Assembly: GCF_027887165.1 (NCBI RefSeq)
Contig: NC_077229.1
Span: 372,775,253-372,839,252, forward strand
Reading direction: 5' to 3'
From: Monodelphis domestica
Taxonomy: Eukaryota > Chordata > Mammalia > Didelphimorphia > Didelphidae
DNA length: 64,000 bases
Shown piece after piece: positions 1 through 9,484 of the stretch. The notes below the pieces were generated by a model. It saw nothing but the letters and a program-made list of their open reading frames with translations, had not been told where the DNA came from and did not search any database. The translations under genes were made by a program, and so were the position numbers. Each line of letters begins with the position of its first letter. Position 1 is the first letter of the stretch.

Positions 1-347
1 CTTCCAGATTCTATGTTTAATATTTTTTCCACAGTGTCAAGTTGCCTCCCAAGAGATTCTTCACCATTTTTTCAGTCATCTACCTTACTGGCAGTCTATT
101 AAAGCCTACAGACCTCTTCTGGGAACAATGTTCTTCCTTTTTAAATATATAGAATTATAATGAAAACTGCTCATATTAAAATATAGTTGTAATTTCTTTC
201 AAGTTCAAAGACTCTGGTTTAAAAACTCGGGACTAAATGGCTAATGTTCCTCCTAGCTCAAACATTCTATCATTCTTATAATTATTATTCTGCTTAAATC
301 TCAATTCTACTCCTGTCTAAATTGATCTCAATAGATGTTTTCATAAA

Positions 348-571
348 AGCAGATAGGTGATGCAGTGGATAAAATGGCAGGCCTGAAGACAGGAAGATTT
401 GAATTCAAATCTAAACTGTATGACCTTAAGTAAGTTACTTAACCCCATCTGCCTCAGTTTCCTTATATAAAACGAGTTGAAGAAGGAAAGGCAAACCACT
501 CCAATATCTTTACCAAGGGAATCTCAAATGAAATCAGTCAGACACAACTGAAAACAACAAAAACAACAAAT
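348..571 (+). mobile_element. SINE family 2 (tRNA-like, marsupial)
   Basis: Sense copy beginning with a tRNA-like head (gcagataggtgatgcagtgg), then a B-box-like gaattcaaatct, the 'aagttacttaacc...tgcctcagtttcc' core shared with MIR-type SINEs, and a tail with 'ggcaaaccactccaatatct'. It ends in an A-rich (acaacaaaa) tail. A 13-bp direct repeat atgttttcataaa flanks it at 335-347 and 572-584, which fixes the ends as a retrotransposed insertion. Non-coding. Confidence 0.85.
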
Positions 572-699
572 ATGTTTTCATAAAGAAAGCACTATACCCA
601 TGAAAACTATTAAATGCTTTTATCATTTGCAGAGAATTTATTTGCTCATGTTTATTTTATTATAAACCTCATTTTAAAATTATTCATTTTTAACAGTTG

Positions 700-767
700 T
701 TATCCTTTTAAAAATAATTTTATTAAAATAATTTATTTTCTCAATTGCATGCAATAATAATTTTCAA
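700..767 (-). mobile_element. Old L1 3' end, left part split by younger L1
   Basis: Read on the minus strand this AT-rich stretch continues directly into the L1 3' UTR that resumes at 7131; together they resemble the terminal 3' UTR of older marsupial L1 copies. The full-length L1 at 768 split it, duplicating 753-767. The left limit of the fragment is approximate. Confidence 0.55.
753..767 (+). repeat. Target-site duplication of full-length L1 (left)
   Basis: The 15-mer aataataattttcaa is repeated without mismatch at 7116-7130, immediately outside the two ends of the L1. Absence of mismatches fits a recent insertion. Confidence 0.9.
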
Positions 768-1463
768 GACTTCCGGTTAAGATGGCGGCTTAGAGAAAGC
801 TAAAGCTCAGATCTCCGGAAAAACCTTCCCCACCGATCTCAAACTATAAGCCCCTAAGGCGCCGAAATTCAAAACGATCAACAGCACAGACCCTGGGAAG
901 CCTCCTCCTGGACCTGGACCTGGTTCAAAAGGTACGGCTCCCCTCAAAAGCCAGAACCCGAGATCACTCGGACCTCAGGGGTAGGAGCGCAGAGTCCAAG
1001 GTTCCCGGAAGCCGCAGCCCGGCAGGGCTCAGAGAGCAGAGTCCTCCGAACCACAACCCCCAGGGCCTTCTACCCGAGTCCGGGTGAAAGTTACTGCCTG
1101 GGGCTTCCGCTGCAGAGAGCTGGTCTAAACAACAGCAACCCTCAGGGCGGGCAAAACAGCCTCACGGGCTGGATCCTGCTATCCAAGTCTCAGTGAAAGT
1201 CCTTGCCCTCAGAGCTTGGGTTAGCTGCAGCCCATCCCCCCACAGGCCGAGGAAACAGCCTCACGGCCAGCGATTCTGAAGGCAACTTCCAGAAAGCGAG
1301 CCGGGGGGAGAGTGTGGCCTCGTGGTCCGACCCTTCCATTCCAGTTCCAGTGAGGCATATTCAGTTTAACCCAGGGAAAGCTCATAGAAGGGACAATCTG
1401 CCCCGGACTAAAGCCTCTGATCACCAGACAGAGATAAGAAAAGCTAATCCTCCACATTCAGAG
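768..1463 (+). promoter_or_regulatory. L1 5' UTR / internal promoter
   Basis: GC-rich leader with many CpGs, unlike the AT-rich flanks. Its first bases contain acttccggt (769-777), the reverse complement of the ETS/GABP consensus ACCGGAAGT, directly followed by aagatggcggc (779-789), a consensus YY1 site. Human L1 also has a YY1 site near +13 that sets the start site, so a similar role is inferred. The last 87 codons before ORF1 are open in frame but contain no ATG. Confidence 0.75.
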
Positions 1464-2390
1464 ATGGCAGCAAACTCCACAGAAGCACAGAAGCCCCAAA
1501 ATACCAAGAAAAATAAGAAGAAAGGGGCGACTTTGGACACATTCTATGGAGCCAAAATACAAAATACAGAGCAGATAGAAGAAGATATACAAGAAAATTC
1601 TCCAAAATCTTCCAAAGGAAATAGAAACTCTCCACAAACCCATGAAGAATTTGAATCAGAAATGACCAAAAAGATGGAAGCCCTCTGGGAGGAAAAGTGG
1701 GAAATAATGCAAAAGAAATTCACGCATCTACAAAACCAGTTTGACCAAACTGTAAAAGAAAACCAGGCTTTAAAGCAAGAACTAATAAAGCAAAGCCAAA
1801 ACACCAAGAAATTAGAAGAGAACATAAAATATCTCACCGACAAGGTGATAGATCTGGAAAATAGAGGGAGAAGAGAAAATTTAAGAATAATTGGACTCCC
1901 AGAAAAGCCAGAAATAAACACCAAACTGGACATGGTGATACAAGATATAATCAAAGAAAATTGCCCAGAGATTCTAGAACAAGGGGGCAATACAGCCACT
2001 GACAGAGCTCACAGAACACCTTCTACACTAAACCCCCAAAAGACAACTCCCAGGAATGTAATTGCCAAATTCCAAAGCTATCAAACAAAAGAAAAAATCC
2101 TACAGGAAGCCAGAAAAAGACAATTTAGATATAAAGGAATGCCAATCAGGGTCACACAAGACCTTGCAAGTTCTACTCTGAATGATCGTAAGGCATGGAA
2201 CATGATCTTCAGAAAGGCAAGAGAGCTGGGTCTCCAACCAAGAATCAGCTACCCAGCAAAACTGACTATATACTTCCAAGGGAAAGTATGGGCATTCAAC
2301 AAAATAGAAGACTTCCAACTTTTTGCAAAGAAAAGACCAGAGCTCTGTGGAAAGTTTGATACTGAAAATCAAAGAGCAAGGAATACCTGA
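1464..2390 (+). CDS. L1 ORF1 protein (RNA-binding, chaperone)
   Basis: 308-aa L1 ORF1p, which coats L1 RNA in cytoplasmic RNPs and acts as a nucleic-acid chaperone. The frame is open from 1203, but the first ATG is at 1464 in a strong context (G at -3, G at +4), giving MAANSTEAQK. Visible layout: basic, polar N-terminus with a KKNKKKG patch; a heptad-rich coiled coil over roughly residues 65-130 (KKMEALWEEKWEIMQKKF onward); an RRM start at NLRIIGLPE; a DRAHR motif like the conserved L1 RAHR; and a C-terminal domain with NVIAKFQSY, KEKILQEAR and the FQGKVWAF/FAKKRP end. The length is close to the ~340-370 aa of other mammalian L1 ORF1p, with a shorter N-terminus. No internal stop. Confidence 0.93.
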   Translation: MAANSTEAQKPQNTKKNKKKGATLDTFYGAKIQNTEQIEEDIQENSPKSSKGNRNSPQTHEEFESEMTKKMEALWEEKWEIMQKKFTHLQNQFDQTVKENQALKQELIKQSQNTKKLEENIKYLTDKVIDLENRGRRENLRIIGLPEKPEINTKLDMVIQDIIKENCPEILEQGGNTATDRAHRTPSTLNPQKTTPRNVIAKFQSYQTKEKILQEARKRQFRYKGMPIRVTQDLASSTLNDRKAWNMIFRKARELGLQPRISYPAKLTIYFQGKVWAFNKIEDFQLFAKKRPELCGKFDTENQRARNT

Positions 2391-2960
2391 AAAGGTAAAT
2401 ATTAAGGAAAGGGGAAAAATGTTATTTTCTTTTACTAAAACTCTCTTCTATAAGGACTACATTTATATCAATCTATGTATACTAATATGTGGGGAAAATG
2501 TAATGTATAAATAGGGGGTAAAGAAAGACCAAATAGAATAATGGTTCTCACACAAAGATTCACATGGGAAGGGGAGGGGAAGAAAACTCCTATAAGAAGG
2601 AGAGGAAGAGGGGGGGGGGTTTACTTAAACCTCAATCTCAGGGAAATCAACTCTGAGAGGGAAAAACATCCAGATCCATTGGGATCTTGAATTCTATCTT
2701 ACCCAACAAGGGTAAGGAGAAGGGAAAACCGAGGGGGGGAGGGGGAGAGGGAGAACAAAAAGGGAGGGAAAGAGAGGGGGGAGGGGGAGAGGGAGAACAA
2801 AAAGGGAGGGAAAGAGAGGGGGGAGGGGGAGGGAAGAAAAAGGGAGGGACTAAAAAGGGAAACATCAAGGGAGGGGACAAGGGGACTGATTCAAAGTAAA
2901 TCACTGGACTAAAAGGTAGAGCCGAAGAAGAAAAGGTTAGAATTAGGGAAGGCAATCAAA
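2391..2960 (+). other. Long purine-rich L1 inter-ORF region
   Basis: 570 nt separate the ORF1 stop from the ORF2 ATG, far longer than the ~63 nt of human L1. The sense strand is strongly A/G-rich with runs of 6-9 G (for example a G9 run near 2612-2620) and contains a 42-bp minisatellite. Short ATG-initiated frames occur in it. How ORF2 is translated across it cannot be read from sequence; reinitiation or internal entry are the known options for L1s. Confidence 0.8.
2731..2848 (+). repeat. 42-bp G/A-rich minisatellite in L1 spacer
   Basis: A unit containing gagggggagagggagaac and aaaagggagggaaagagag recurs with 42-bp spacing (gagaacaa at 2751 and 2793). There are about 2.8 copies, the last one shortened and diverged. 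The period is a multiple of three, so the overlapping frame shows a 14-residue GEGEQKGREREGGG repeat; no evidence that this frame is a gene. Multiple G-runs could form G-quadruplexes in the L1 RNA. Confidence 0.85.
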
Positions 2961-5900
2961 ATGCCAGGGAGTCCACAAATGACAATCATAACTTTGAACG
3001 TGAATGGGATGAACTCACCCATAAAACGTAGACGAATAGCAGAATGGATTAGAATCCAAAACCCTACCATATGTTGTCTTCAAGAAACACACATGAGGCG
3101 GGTTGACACCCACAAGGTCAGAATTAAAGGATGGAGTAAGACCTTCTGGGCCTCAACTGATAGAAAGAAGGCAGGAGTGGTAATCATGATATCTGATAAA
3201 GCCAATGCAAAAATAGACCTGATCAAAAGGGACAGGGAAGGTAATTATATTTTGTTAAAAGGGACTCTAGACAATGAGGAAATATCATTAATCAACATGT
3301 ATGCACCAAATAATATAGCACCCAAATTTCTAATGGAGAAACTAGGAGAATTGAAGGAACAAATAGACAATAAAACCATACTAGTGGGAGACTTAAACCA
3401 ACCATTATCAAATTTAGATAAATCAAATCAAAAAATAAATAAGAAAGAGGTAAAAGAAGTGAATGAAATCTTAGAAAAATTAGAATTAATAGACATATGG
3501 AGAAAAATAAATAGGGATAAAAAGGAATACACCTTCTTCTCAGCACCACATGGCACATTCACAAAAATTGACCATACATTAGGTCACAGAAACATAGCAC
3601 ACAAATGCAAAAAAGCAGAAATAATGAATGCAGCCTTCTCAGATCACAAGGCAATAAAAATAATGATTAGTAATGGTACATGGAAAACCAAATCTAAAAC
3701 CAATTGGAAATTAAACAATATGATACTCCAAAACCGTTTAGCTAAAGAAGAAATCATAGAAACAATTAATAATTTCATCAAGGAAAATGACAATGGCGAA
3801 ACATCCTTTCAAACCTTTTGGGATGCAGCCAAAGCGGTAATCAGAGGCAAATTCATATCCCTGAAAGCTTATATTAACAAACAAGGGAGAGCAGAGATCA
3901 ATCAATTGGAAATGCAATTGAAAAAACTCGAAAGCGATCAAATTAAAAACCCCCAGCAGAAAACCAAATTAGAAATCCTAAAAATTAAGGGAGAAATTAA
4001 TAAAATCGAAAGTGATAGAACTATTGATTTAATAAATAAGACAAGAAGCTGGTACTTTGAAAAAACAAACAAAATAGACAAAGTACTGGTCAATCTAATT
4101 AAAAAAAGGAAGGAAGAAAAGCAAATTCACAGCATTAAAGATGAAAAGGGGGACAGCACCTCCAATGAGGAGGAAATTAAGGCAATCATTAGAAATTACT
4201 TTGCCCAATTATATGGCAATAAATACACCAATTTAGGAGAAATGGATGAATATATACAAAAATACAAACTGCCTAGACTAACAGAAGAGGAAATAGAATT
4301 CTTAAATAATCCCATATCAGAAATTGAAATCCATCAAGCCATCAAAGAACTTCCTAAGAAAAAATCCCCAGGGCCTGATGGATTCACCTGTGAATTCTAT
4401 CAAACATTCAGAGAACAGTTAATCCCAATACTATACAAACTATTTGACATAATAAGCAAAGAGGGAGTTCTACCAAACTCCTTTTACGACACAAACATGG
4501 TACTGATTCCAAAACCAGGCAGGTCAAAAACAGAGAAAGAAAACTATAGGCCAATCTCCCTAATGAATATAGATGCAAAAATCTTAAATAGGATACTAGC
4601 AAAAAGACTCCAGCAAGTGATCAGAAGGATCATTCACCATGATCAAGTAGGATTCATACCAGGGATGCAGGGCTGGTTCAACATTAGGAAAACCATCCAC
4701 ATAATTGACCACATCAACAAGCAAACTAGCAAGAACCACATGATTATCTCAATAGATGCAGAAAAAGCCTTTGATAAAATACAACACCCATTCCTATTAA
4801 AAACACTAGAAAGCATAGGAATAGAAGGGTCATTCCTAAAAATAATAAACAGTATATATCTAAAACCAACAGCTAATATCATCTGCAATGGGGATAAACT
4901 AGATGCATTCCCAATAATATCAGGAGTGAAACAAGGATGCCCATTATCACCTCTACTATTTGACATTGTACTAGAAACACTAGCAGTAGCAATTAGAGAA
5001 GATAAAGGAATTGAAGGCATCAAAATAGGCAAGGAGGAGACTAAGTTATCACTCTTTGCGGATGACATGATGGTCTACTTAAAGAATCCTAGAGATTCAA
5101 CCAAAAAGCTAATTGAAATAATCAACAACTTTAGCAAAGTTGCAGGATACAAAATAAACCCACATAAATCATCAGCTTTTCTATATATCTCCAACAGAGC
5201 TCAGCAGCAAGAACTAGAAAGAGAAATCCCATTCAAAATCACCTTAGACAAAATAAAATACCTAGGAATCTACCTCCCGAGACAAACACAGGAACTATAT
5301 GAACACAACTACAAAACACTCTCCACACAACTAAAACTAGACTTGAACAATTGGAAAAACATTAACTGCTCATGGATAGGACGAGCCAATATAATAAAAA
5401 TGACCATCCTACCCAAACTTATTTATCTATTTAGTGCCATACCCATTGAACTACCAAAATACTTCTTCACTGATTTAGAAAAAACCATAACAAAGTTCAT
5501 TTGGAAGAACAAAAGATCAAGGATATCCAGGGAAAAAATGAAAAAAAACACATATGATGGGGGCCTTGCAGTCCCTGACCTAAAACTATATTACAAAGCA
5601 GCAGTCATCAAAACAATTTGGTACTGGCTAAGAAACAGAAAGGAAGATCAGTGGAATAGACTGGGGGAAAGCGACCTCAGCAAGACAGTATACGATAAAC
5701 CCAAAGATCCCAGCTTTTGGGACAAAAATCCACTATTCGATAAAAACTGCTGGGAAAATTGGAAGACAGTGTGGGAGAGACTAGGAATAGATCAACACCT
5801 CACACCCTACACCAAGATAAATTCAAAATGGGTGAGTGACTTAAACATAAAGAAGGAAACCATAAGTAAATTGGGTAAACACAGAATAGTATACATGTCA

Positions 5901-6767
5901 GACCTTTGGGAGGGGAAAGGCTTTAAAACCAAGCAAGATATAGAAAGAATCACAAAATGTAAAATAAATAATTTTGACTACATCAAACTAAAAAGCTTTT
6001 GTACAAACAAAACCAATATAACTAAAATCAGAAGGGAAACAACAAATTGGGAAAAAATCTTCATAGAAACCTCTGACAAAGGTTTAATTACTCATATTTA
6101 TAATGAGCTAAATCAATTGTACAAAAAATCAAGCCATTCTCCAATTGATAAATGGGCAAGGGAAATGGATAGGCAGTTCTCAGATAAAGAAATCAAAACT
6201 ATTAACAAGCACATGAAGAAGTGTTCTACATCTCTTATAATCAGAGAGATGCAAATCAAAACAACTCTGAGGTATCACCTCACACCTAGCAGATTGGCTA
6301 ACATAACAGCAAAGGAAAGTAATGAATGCTGGAGGGGATGTGGCAAAGTGGGGACATTAATTCATTGCTGGTGGAGTTGTGAATTGATCCAACCATTCTG
6401 GAGGGCAATTTGGAACTATGCCCAAAGGGCGACAAAAGAATATCTACCCTTTGACCCAGCCATAGCACTGCTGGGTCTGTACCCCAAAGAGATAATGGAC
6501 ACAAAGACTTGTACAAAAATATTCATAGCTGCGCTCTTTGTGGTGGCCCAAAACTGGAAAACGAGGGGATGCCCATCAATTGGGGAATGGCTGAACAAAC
6601 TGTGGTATATGTTGGTGATGGAGTACTATTGTGCTAAAAGGAATAATAAAGTGGAGAAGTTCCATGGAGACTGGAACAACCTCCAGGAAGTGATGCAGAG
6701 CGAGAGGAGCAGAACCAGGAGAACATTGTACACAGAGACTAATACACTGTGGTATAATCGAACGTAA
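2961..6767 (+). CDS. L1 ORF2 protein: APE endonuclease + reverse transcriptase
   Basis: 1268-aa ORF2p, which nicks target DNA and reverse-transcribes L1 RNA at the nick. The endonuclease residues match the human ones minus one: N13 (TLNVNG), E42 (LQETH), D144 (VGDLNQ; usual GDFN has L for F), D204 (IDHTLGH) and the SDH with H229. RT: RPISLMN, catalytic D599 in [24 protein letters not shown], and FADD with D701/D702. A Z-like segment precedes RT ([11 protein letters not shown]). A C-terminal C-X3-C-X7-H-X4-C motif occurs in [15 protein letters not shown]. The human protein is 1275 aa, so the length is full. Start ATG with A at -3 gives MPGSPQ, equivalent to human MTGSNS. No stop or shift seen. 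Confidence 0.96.
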   Translation: MPGSPQMTIITLNVNGMNSPIKRRRIAEWIRIQNPTICCLQETHMRRVDTHKVRIKGWSKTFWASTDRKKAGVVIMISDKANAKIDLIKRDREGNYILLKGTLDNEEISLINMYAPNNIAPKFLMEKLGELKEQIDNKTILVGDLNQPLSNLDKSNQKINKKEVKEVNEILEKLELIDIWRKINRDKKEYTFFSAPHGTFTKIDHTLGHRNIAHKCKKAEIMNAAFSDHKAIKIMISNGTWKTKSKTNWKLNNMILQNRLAKEEIIETINNFIKENDNGETSFQTFWDAAKAVIRGKFISLKAYINKQGRAEINQLEMQLKKLESDQIKNPQQKTKLEILKIKGEINKIESDRTIDLINKTRSWYFEKTNKIDKVLVNLIKKRKEEKQIHSIKDEKGDSTSNEEEIKAIIRNYFAQLYGNKYTNLGEMDEYIQKYKLPRLTEEEIEFLNNPISEIEIHQAIKELPKKKSPGPDGFTCEFYQTFREQLIPILYKLFDIISKEGVLPNSFYDTNMVLIPKPGRSKTEKENYRPISLMNIDAKILNRILAKRLQQVIRRIIHHDQVGFIPGMQGWFNIRKTIHIIDHINKQTSKNHMIISIDAEKAFDKIQHPFLLKTLESIGIEGSFLKIINSIYLKPTANIICNGDKLDAFPIISGVKQGCPLSPLLFDIVLETLAVAIREDKGIEGIKIGKEETKLSLFADDMMVYLKNPRDSTKKLIEIINNFSKVAGYKINPHKSSAFLYISNRAQQQELEREIPFKITLDKIKYLGIYLPRQTQELYEHNYKTLSTQLKLDLNNWKNINCSWIGRANIIKMTILPKLIYLFSAIPIELPKYFFTDLEKTITKFIWKNKRSRISREKMKKNTYDGGLAVPDLKLYYKAAVIKTIWYWLRNRKEDQWNRLGESDLSKTVYDKPKDPSFWDKNPLFDKNCWENWKTVWERLGIDQHLTPYTKINSKWVSDLNIKKETISKLGKHRIVYMSDLWEGKGFKTKQDIERITKCKINNFDYIKLKSFCTNKTNITKIRRETTNWEKIFIETSDKGLITHIYNELNQLYKKSSHSPIDKWAREMDRQFSDKEIKTINKHMKKCSTSLIIREMQIKTTLRYHLTPSRLANITAKESNECWRGCGKVGTLIHCWWSCELIQPFWRAIWNYAQRATKEYLPFDPAIALLGLYPKEIMDTKTCTKIFIAALFVVAQNWKTRGCPSIGEWLNKLWYMLVMEYYCAKRNNKVEKFHGDWNNLQEVMQSERSRTRRTLYTETNTLWYNRT

Positions 6768-7115
6768 TGGACTTCTCCATTAGTGGCGGTGTAATGTCCC
6801 TGAACAACTTGCAGGGATCCAGGAGAAAAAAACACCATTCATAAGCAAAGGATAAACTATGGGAGTGGAAACACCGAGGAAAAGCAACTGCCTGAATACA
6901 GAGGTTGAGGGGACATGACAGAGGATAGACTCTAAATGAACACTCTAATGCAAATACTATCAACAAAGCAATGGGTTCAAATCAAGAAAACATCTAATGC
7001 CCAGTGGACTTACGCGTCGGCTATGGGGGGTGGGGGGGAGGAAAAGAAAATGATCTATGTCTTTAACGAATAATGCTTGGAAATGATCAAATAAAATATA
7101 TTTTAAAAAAATAAT
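6768..7115 (+). other. L1 3' UTR with G-rich tract
   Basis: Non-coding end of the full-length L1. It has the typical mammalian L1 3' UTR arrangement: a G-rich tract (7025-7041, G6-T-G7-A-GG), then AATAAA and the tail. The tail is only A7 (7105-7111) followed by TAA repeats that merge with the target-site duplication, so the exact end is ambiguous by a few bases. Confidence 0.85.
7090..7095 (+). terminator. L1 polyadenylation signal AATAAA
   Basis: Canonical AATAAA about 10 bases before the A7 run, the expected 3'-end processing signal of the L1 transcript. Confidence 0.8.
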
Positions 7116-7130
7116 AATAATAATTTTCAA
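7116..7130 (+). repeat. Target-site duplication of full-length L1 (right)
   Basis: Exact second copy of aataataattttcaa. It abuts the TAA-rich tail on the left and the interrupted older L1 3' UTR (catacatttt...) on the right. Confidence 0.9.
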
Positions 7131-8640
7131 CATACATTTTCTGAAACTATGAGATCTAAATTGTCTCCCTTTCTTCAATGCCCCTTCTTGGAGACAGTAA
7201 GCAATTTGATCTGAGTTATGCTCATAAGAAACCAAAATCCCAAAATAAAACCATAAGTAAATTAATATGAAGGATAGTATCCTTTGACTTGCATCTGACT
7301 CTTACAGTTATTTTTCTTAAGGGGGATAGCATTCCCCATCATAAATCCCTCAGAACTGTCCCAGATTATTGTATTGCTGAGAAAAGCTGTCTTTCACAGA
7401 CAATCATCATACACTATTGCTGTCAATGTGTACAATGTTCTCCCGGTTCTGCTGATTTCATTCTGCATCAGTTCACACAGGTATTTCCAGCTTTTTCTGA
7501 AGTCATCCTGTTTTTCATTTCTTATAGCACAATAGTATTTCATCACCAACATATACCACAATTTGTTCAGCCATTCCCCAATTGACAGACATCCCCTCAA
7601 TTTCCAATTCTTTGCCACCACAAAAAGAGCAGCTATAAATATTTTTGTACAAGTAAGTCTTTTCCCATTTTTCATTATATCTTTGGTACACAGATCCAGA
7701 AATGGTACTACAGGACAAAACAGTATGCACAAATCCAAATTGCCCTTCAGAATGGTTGGATCAGTTCACAATTCCACCCACAATGCATTAGTGTCCCAAT
7801 TTTGTCACATCCCCACCAACATTTATCACTTTCCCTTACTGCCATATTGGCCAATCTAATAGGTGTGAGGTAGTACCACAGAATTGTTTTAATTTACATT
7901 TCTCTAATCAATAATGAATTAGAACATTTTTTTTCATATGACAGCTTTGATTTCTTCATCTGAAAATTGCTTGTTCATATCCTTTTATCATTTGTCAATT
8001 GGGGAATGACTTGTAGTCTTCTAAATTTGACTTTGTTCTCTATAAATTTGATAAATTAGACTTTGTCCAAGAAATTTGTTATTTCATTTTGTTGTTTTCC
8101 TTCTAATCTTGGTTACGTTGGTTTTGTTTGTACAAAAGCTTTTTTAATTTAATAGAATCAAAATGATTCATTTTACATCTTATAATGCTCTCTGCCTCTT
8201 GTTTGAATAATTTACCTGGAAGTTCCATGGAGAAGGGAAGACTCACAAAGTCTTCCCTTCTCCATGGATCTTCCAGGTAAATTATTCTATGTTCCCCTAA
8301 TTTAGTTAAGATAAAACTCTTTATATCTAAATTATATTCCCATTTTGACCTTATCCTGGCATAGGAGTGAGAGATATCACTCTATACCTAGCTTCTGCCA
8401 TATTGTTTTCCAATTTTCCTAGCAATTTTTGTTAAATAGTGAGTCCTTATCCTAAAAGCTGGGGTTTGGGACTTACCAAACACTAAGTTGCTAAGGTCAT
8501 TTACTCATATATTCTGTATCTAATATATTCCATTGATCCACCATTCTATAGTTTAACCAGTACCAGACTGTTCTGATGATTTATGCTTTATAGTACAGTT
8601 TAAGACCTCATACTGCTAGGCCAATTGGGTTCCTTCTGAA
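7131..8640 (-). mobile_element. Old 5'-truncated L1 (antisense), host of the young L1
   Basis: Minus-strand L1: 3' UTR (7131 to ~7400) and the C-terminal half of ORF2. The longest open piece (7394-7738) includes [17 protein letters not shown] and [13 protein letters not shown], nearly the same as residues near the end of the intact ORF2. Further up it aligns with the ORF2 region around [14 protein letters not shown] (~8540-8640), where it stops. Many stops and frameshifts; not coding. A 39-bp foldback lies inside at 8205-8287. Confidence 0.85.
8205..8287. repeat. Near-perfect 39-bp inverted repeat, 5-nt spacer
   Basis: Arms 8205-8243 and 8249-8287 are reverse complements with one mismatch, around the spacer cacaa. 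The right arm is in the collinear position of L1 ORF2 (the [15 protein letters not shown] region of the intact copy). The left arm is an inverted copy that breaks the L1 alignment, so it arose after or during L1 insertion. Confidence 0.9.
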
Positions 8641-9484
8641 AAGATAATTGCTGTGTACTTTTAAATTGCATATTTTCATTACTTCTTTCCATCCTATGCT
8701 CCCTGACTGCCCTCTCTTTTACTCTCCTCTCTTCTGCCATTAGAGATCAGTCATCAAGTAAAATATAGTCAGTTCTGCTAGTGTTCTTTTTGAAAATATG
8801 AAAATTTGTCCCAAGGTAACTGATATATTTGGGGAACATTCTGAGCATAGCAAGAATGTGAATTTTCTTGTGCAAAATTTCTTCCAAGAGAAACAAGTTC
8901 CATCTTCCAACACCTTCCAACCTTTCCAACACCGGCTTCCACAAGCAAACTCAAGGTCTCTATCAAACTGAATTGTGGTGTTTTTCATGTATCTTCTGAG
9001 TAGAAGCTGTGGCCTGGAGGAGGACTGGTCTACACTTCCTCGTTTTCCCTTCCCAGGCCCAGTTGTAGCCTGTCCAACTATCACCAGATTCTGCCAGGCT
9101 GAACCCAGTGGGAACCAGAGTACAGGTCCAGTTTGGCTTCCACAATTTATCATAGCTTTTATGTATTTTTAACTCTTTAATATGTGCAAAAGTTTGCTAA
9201 CATTTTTACAAGACTCCTATCTTTTAAATGTGTCACTAATAGAGTATTTAAGTGTTGTAACCCTAGCCTCAATTTTCCCATAAGATCTTTGGTTTCTATT
9301 TTGTGACTTCACATTGCACAATGCTTCTTGAAAATACTCAACTGTCAAGTTATAGCAGAACCAACTGTACTAGTTATTTTACTCAAGCATATCTTTTACA
9401 ACTAGAAAAATTGGGGGAATATCTGACAATCCATTCAACAAACTTTTAATTAAGCACTTGTCTTCAGTGCCAAACACTTAAAGT
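8641..9484. other. Unassigned sequence
   Basis: No recognisable repeat or gene. A 137-codon open frame on the minus strand (8740-9153) has no domain I recognise, no neighbouring exon signals and a composition like its surroundings, so I do not call it a gene. Confidence 0.5.

Larger units (their letters stand above)
768..7115 (+). mobile_element. Full-length L1 LINE retrotransposon, both ORFs open
   Basis: Autonomous non-LTR retrotransposon of about 6.35 kb. In order: GC-rich, CpG-containing 5' UTR; ORF1 (RNA-binding trimeric protein); a long purine-rich inter-ORF region; ORF2 (endonuclease plus reverse transcriptase); a 3' UTR with a G-rich tract; AATAAA; and a short A7/(TAA)n tail. It is bounded by a perfect 15-bp target-site duplication and starts with the ETS/YY1-like motif expected of a complete 5' end. 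No stop or frameshift is seen in either ORF, so it may be transcriptionally and enzymatically competent. It lies antisense inside an older L1. Confidence 0.95.

Noticed and set aside
2647..2955. 102-codon Pro/Ser/Phe-rich frame opposite the L1 spacer
   Set aside because: It is the antisense reading of the purine-rich minisatellite; low-complexity artefact.
8740..9153. 137-codon minus-strand open frame
   Set aside because: No recognisable domain, no splice or start context, and composition like the flanking non-coding DNA; similar frames occur by chance.
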